From assembly GCF_905475395.1 (NCBI RefSeq), contig NC_058337.1, forward strand, positions 111,656,368 to 111,720,367: DNA of 64,000 nucleotides. Reading direction: 5' to 3'. Source of the stretch: Chrysoperla carnea. Taxonomy: Eukaryota; Arthropoda; Insecta; Neuroptera; Chrysopidae. Under the pieces are notes generated by a model, which saw nothing but the letters and a program-made list of their open reading frames with translations, was not told the DNA's origin and did not search any database. Position 1 is the stretch's first letter; every line of letters begins with the position of its first letter. Made by a program: the position numbers and the translations under genes. Of this stretch, positions 59,338 to 64,000 are shown piece after piece.

Positions 59338-62300
59338 ATGAATTCTGTTTATTCTGTGACCAATATGCGAAAAGCAATACAATTAATTATTGATAAATTC
59401 GAAGAGGATGAAGCATTCCATTTAATCAACATAGACGATATTGTTAATAAATATGAAGAATTTCAAGAAGTTTTACCTCAAGTTCTTCCATTTTATGGTA
59501 AGAAAAATTTTATTATTATTTATAATGAGTTTTGGATGTAAAATGAGTTTAAGTAGGAACTTCAAGCTATCAAAAAAATTAAAAATTTCGAATTATATAT
59601 ATATATAAATTGTATATTATAAAAATGTTATATGTTCGTTTGTGTATTGCTAATGAACTCAAAAAGTTCTGCATCGATTCAGCTCAAATTTTTATACGAT
59701 ATACAACCTGCTTTGAGGATATCTGTATTTAACTCCTAGGGGATGAAAAAGTGAAGGTGGAACATATGAAAAACCCATGTAAATAATTTTATAGACAAAT
59801 ACAGTTAAACGTTTGCCTAAAAGTCGCATTACTATGTTTTTTTTTTGTTTTTTTTTTTTTTTTAAATTTCATGCGATTTATAATATTAACAAAATATAAT
59901 TCTAACTATTTATTCTTCTCACAAGCAGTATGTTAGGAATGTCACTTTATGAATCGAAAATCTGACACTGTTGTACGAAAAATTTGAAATAATGGTTATT
60001 ATAAAGTTTATGTATAATGTATATACATGTATAGTTCGAACCGGCAGAAATTGGCAAACCATTGAAGAGAGAAACTTGAATTTTTGAGAAAAAAAAGCGT
60101 CAAAATTATTTCGCTTTGTAAAGACATTACAACAATAGGATTATACCGTTGCAGCGATACACATATTATTAATTATTATTATAATTATTTATTACATCGA
60201 AACTAACAAAAATTATGAGTTTTTAATTTTTTTTAATTTTCGATGGTTAATAAATAATTTTAAAATTGTAACTCACGAAAAAAATATTTCTTTTTTAGCC
60301 GTAAAATGCAACAATAATATAATGATATTAAAAGTTTTGGTAGCCTTGGGTTGCGGATTCGATTGCGCTACAAAAAATGAAATTCAAACTATGTTATCGT
60401 TAGGTGTTTCACCCGATAAAATTGTTTATTCACATCCAATTAAACAAGAATCACATCTTCAATATGCTGCCTCGGTGAATGTGGATATGATGGCAGTTGA
60501 TTGTATATCTGAGTTGCATAAAATTAAAAAAATATATCCAACTGCAAAATTAGTATTACGAATCAGTTACGATGACGAATCTTGTAATCATAAATTTGGT
60601 GATAAATTTGGCTGTGATCCTGACAATGGTATGTCTTAGCTATATTTATTTTAATATTTTATCTGCAAGCGTGTAAAGACACGAAGTGATAAGAAACGAA
60701 GATTTAGATCGAGAAAATTGTACTTATCCACAAAGCTACTTAACCAGTTTCAACGTTTTTTTTCGCGAAATAATGCTTGAACACAGAAACTCTCGCAATA
60801 TTTGTTGTTAAGGTAGTACGATCGCCAAGGCAAGTTTAGACTTGTGGTTGAAATTATATATACCTTATTTTCAACTTTGATGATGAATTTTTCAATAATT
60901 TTTAAGTTAAAATGCCATAATTCAATGTCAAAAATTGAAAAAATTAGTAGCGCAGGAGCTAGGTTAGCTAAGCGAACTCCCAAACAGATTGTAAAAAAAC
61001 AAATTTTTCTTAAAATCGAATAGGTAGTGCATTTTTAATTTTTCAAAAATTTTTCTTTTTTCTTTCGAAAACTAAGCGTCGAGACTTTTTTGCTTAAAAC
61101 TGACTAAAAAATACAAAAATATTTTGAAATATTCAAAATTTTGTACAATGCGCACCCTCCATTCCTTCAAATGTCAAAACCCTTCTTTTTACCAAATTTC
61201 ATTCAAATAAGACTTAAATTGTGATCGCTAGAGAGTTTACAGACACATAGACATATACATATGTATATACATACATATATAACGATGGTCATTTTTGACA
61301 TCTATTAGGTAGGATCGATGAACATTTGAAGAAGTTTTTTCAAAATTCCATCATCACTACAAAAGCAATAGACCCATTTCCTTTGACAATTTGCCAAAAA
61401 AAATTGTTGTTTTGTTTTTATTCCATTTAAAAAATGTATAACTTTTATTAAATCACCTGTATTAATATATTTGGTTTACATTACAGAAGCATTTGAATTA
61501 CTGTGTGTTGCAAAATCGTTGAAATTGAACGTTATTGGAGTATCATTTCATGTAGGATCAGGTTGTAACAATTGTAATGCGTATAGGCATGCAATAGAAA
61601 TGGCCCAAAAAGTGTTCGCATTAGGAAAAACAATTGGATTTAATATGGTCCTATTGGATATTGGAGGTGGTTTTCCTGGAGCTAACCAAATAGATTTTCA
61701 TAAAATTGGAAGAGTTGTTAATGATGCTATCCAAACATATTTCCCATGTGAAAATGTACAAATTATAGCAGAACCTGGTCGATATTTCGTTGAATCGGCT
61801 GTAACTATTGCGTGTCGGATTGTTTCGATGAAAAACCGAAATGAAAAGATTTCATACTATTTAAATGATGGACGATGTGGATCATTTTCATTTTTAAACT
61901 TTGCCTATGAACCATTTGAATTAAAAATTTTAAAAGTAAGTTCAAAATCGTCACCTAATTGGCACATTTAAGATGAAGACACCCACCTATTTTCGTTATT
62001 TATACACATATTGATTTGAAATTTTGCACAGTCGTACAGGGTGATGGGTCACATTTCTTAAGATACTTAACCAAAATCAGAACTTTAAACTCAGCCAACT
62101 ACAAATTGACAAATACGGCCGATTTTTAATATTTTTCCTAGCGTCAGAGATGGTTAGAGATATCGAAAAAAAAACTATTAGAAAAAGTTGGTTAGAATAT
62201 TTTTTTATACTCATATACCGATTTTCATGACAAAATTGGCATTTTTAATTTTTCATTCTTTGGTCTTTACTCAAAATTATTTCAAGTTTATTGAAGTATT

Positions 62301-63077
62301 TGAATACATAACATTATACACATTATCAATTTGTCCAGTTTTTTACATTCCATAGCACACTAGTTAAAAATTAAAAATAAACTTTTATAAATAGTGTGCT
62401 TGGAATGAAAAAATTGGAGAAATTGATAATTTATAATAGTGTTATGTATTCAAATATTTCAATAAACTTGTAACAATTTTGAGTAAAGGCCAAACTAATG
62501 AAAAAATTGAAAATGCGAATTTTGTCATGAAAATCGGTACATATGGATATAAAAAATATTCTAAGCAACTTTTTCTTAAAATTTTTTTTGGGTATTTATA
62601 ACCGTCTACCTCTAAACAACGAAAAAATGAGGGAGATTTCATCTTAAATGTGACACACTGTATATTTCAACAAAATTTTCAAAAAATTATTCACTGCTTA
62701 CAGCTTTTAACAATATTTGAAGAAATTTATTAAAAGACAAGAGTGCCCCCAAATTACTACTTTTTAATTTTTTTCAACAGGATTTGGTAGATCCAGAAAT
62801 GCATCCATCAACGATTTACGGACCAACTTGTTGGGGTGAAGATATCGTTGATAAATCAATATATTTACCACAGTTACAAATTAATGACTGGCTATATTTG
62901 GAAAAATTCGGCGCTTACAAACAAGTAGTATTTACGACTTTTAATGGTTTTTCAATGCCAAAAATGTATGCAATTTGTAGTACAGCCAAATGGAATCTTT
63001 TCAAAACAGATTTTCCGAATTCTGTAAATAAAATTCATGAACATGGTGGTACCTGCATGATTATCAATAATAATTAA
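59338..63077 (+). CDS. Ornithine-decarboxylase-like protein (group IV PLP decarboxylase fold), altered substrate site
   Basis: Four exons, 59338-59497, 60299-60628, 61487-61935 and 62781-63077, all GT-AG and in phase; 1236 nt, 411 residues, similar to insect ODCs that lack the vertebrate C-terminal PEST tail. Conserved: PLP lysine in PFYAVKCN (Lys56), GFDCATKNEIQ, KFGC, SFHVGSGC (His185, equal to His197 of eukaryotic ODC), LDIGGGFPG, EPGRYFVESA, GPTC with the catalytic Cys (Cys330, equal to Cys360) and the PLP-contact Tyr in GAY. Odd: the two aspartates that bind the substrate's delta-amine in ODC are gone. The YDH position (Asp332) reads FAY (Ala303) and CD (Asp361) reads CW (Trp331). It may decarboxylate another amino acid or act as an antizyme-inhibitor-like regulator; ornithine activity is doubtful. 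Introns 1-3 contain repeats. Confidence 0.88.
59841..59865. repeat. Poly-T tract in ODC-like intron 1
   Basis: Two T runs separated by a single G. A preceding (TA)n run at 59594-59606 with downstream TTCGTTTGTGTATTGCTAAT looks like a Helitron 5' end, but no 3' end is visible. Confidence 0.5.
60925..61085 (+). repeat. Dispersed repeat F, copy 2 (ODC-like intron 2)
   Basis: GCAGGAGCTAGGTTAGCTAA, GCGAACTCCC, TTTTTCTTAAAATCGAATAG, GCATTTTTAATTTTTCAAAA and CGAAAACTAAG match 45240-45390. Confidence 0.65.
62037..62660. mobile_element. Foldback element in ODC-like intron 3
   Basis: Nearly the whole 624 bp is a palindrome. The left arm (about 62037-62360) and right arm (about 62385-62660) share blocks such as GTTTATTGAAGTATTTGAAT / ATTCAAATATTTCAATAAAC and GATTTTCATGACAAAATTGG / GAATTTTGTCATGAAAATC. 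The right terminus CAGTGTGTCACATTT (read inward) and the flanking TA on both sides resemble the element at 4141-4891. No transposase. Confidence 0.8.
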
Positions 63078-63608
63078 GAAAATTGTAAATTATTTTATAT
63101 TAATTAATTACTTAATATATTTTATTCTATAATAAATGACGTAATAATACTAATTTAATCTAAACACCTAAATATCTCGTTTTGTCGTCAACCAATCGAA
63201 AAATAACTTACACAAAAATTGCAAAATTTAATGGGAAGCGTCTTATTCTGTCATCAGATTGGACTTAGTTCTTCGGGTTTCTTTAATATCCAGTTTAGAT
63301 CCTAAACGGTAAGAGATATAAAAGAACACTTTAAATTAGAAAGTTTATCCTTATAAGAAAAACTAGCAATTTTTGTTTAAAATATTTTTTCGATAATCCT
63401 CAGCTTCATTCTCGTCAGCTTCGTCATTATTGCATTTAATCGAAAGAAAACACGTTAACTACAGAAAAAAGCTTTAGCCACTAGGTCCAATCTGATGTCA
63501 GAACATGATATCCCCTCATCAAATTCTGTAACTTTTGTTTCAACTGCAAGTTATTTTCATTTTCTTGTTTAAACAAATATTAGAAGACATATCGGTCAAA
63601 TAGTCAAT
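63078..63608. other. 3' flank of the ODC-like gene
   Basis: Includes the 3' UTR and AATAAA; no further gene or repeat recognised. Confidence 0.4.
63131..63136 (+). terminator. Poly(A) signal AATAAA of the ODC-like gene
   Basis: AATAAA 54 nt after the stop codon. Confidence 0.6.
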
Positions 63609-63930
63609 AGGTCTTTACTCAAAATTATAACAAGTTTATTGAAGTATTTGAATACATAACATTAAATTATCAATTTGTCCAGTTTTTTACATTCCATAGC
63701 ACACTAGTTAAAAATTAAAAATAAACTTTTATAAATAGTGTGATTGGAATGAAAAAACTGGAGAAATTGATAATTTATAATAGTGTTATGTATTCAAATA
63801 TTTCAATAAACTTGTAACAATTTTGACTAAAGGCCAAAATAATGAAAAAATTGAAAATGCGAATTTTGTCATGAAAATCGGTATATGGATATAAAAAATA
63901 TTCTAAGCAACTTTTTCTTAAAATTTATAA
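63609..63930. mobile_element. Truncated copy of the 62037-62660 foldback element
   Basis: Matches about 62262-62585 almost base for base (GGTCTTTACTCAAAATTAT, ACATTCCATAGCACACTAGT, TTCTAAGCAACTTTTTCTTA). It keeps the inner left arm, the centre and most of the right arm but lacks both outer ends. Confidence 0.8.
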
Positions 63931-64000
63931 GTAAATCGTCATAGTCGTATAAGTCACAAACAATTCGTGATACTTACTATTAGTTTACAAAAAAGGTAGG

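Overview
This 64 kb window is nuclear DNA of an animal, most likely an insect. It is very AT-rich, its genes have short exons and spliceosomal introns, and it carries an insect-type trehalose/sugar transporter, expanded C2H2 zinc-finger genes and many decayed transposons. The order and species cannot be fixed from the sequence alone. Gene models below come from reading frames, splice signals and family motifs; nothing was checked by alignment search.

Layout. (1) Bases 1-21,000 are gene-bearing. They hold the 3' part of a 2-oxoglutarate dehydrogenase E1 gene (643-3956, +), two paralogous C2H2 zinc-finger genes (6085-7509 and 8269-9162, both -), a two-exon gene for a protein of five repeated TTF-like zinc-finger modules (10920-13875, +), a ZNF830-like gene (15420-16463, -) and a Tret1-like sugar transporter (18466-20941, -). 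(2) Bases 21,000-59,300 form a gene desert of about 38 kb with no convincing complete gene. It is filled with short Helitrons, foldback elements and dispersed repeats; one orphan exon candidate lies at 45549-45696. (3) Bases 59,338-63,077 hold a complete four-exon ornithine-decarboxylase-like gene (+), with a foldback element in its third intron and a partial copy just downstream.

The genes do not form one pathway. OGDH is mitochondrial TCA metabolism, Tret1 is sugar transport, the ODC-like gene belongs to the polyamine enzyme family, ZNF830 is linked to pre-mRNA splicing, and the zinc-finger proteins are probable DNA-binding proteins.

Most interesting points: a textbook AT-AC U12-type intron in the ZNF830 gene; a non-autonomous Helitron carrying three 52-bp repeats, each an eight-module heat-shock-element array; an ODC-like protein that keeps the PLP machinery but has lost both substrate-binding aspartates; a five-module TTF zinc-finger protein with no transposase domain; and a set of Helitrons with matching A|TC...CTAG|T ends, two of which share a 3' end but have different 5' ends.
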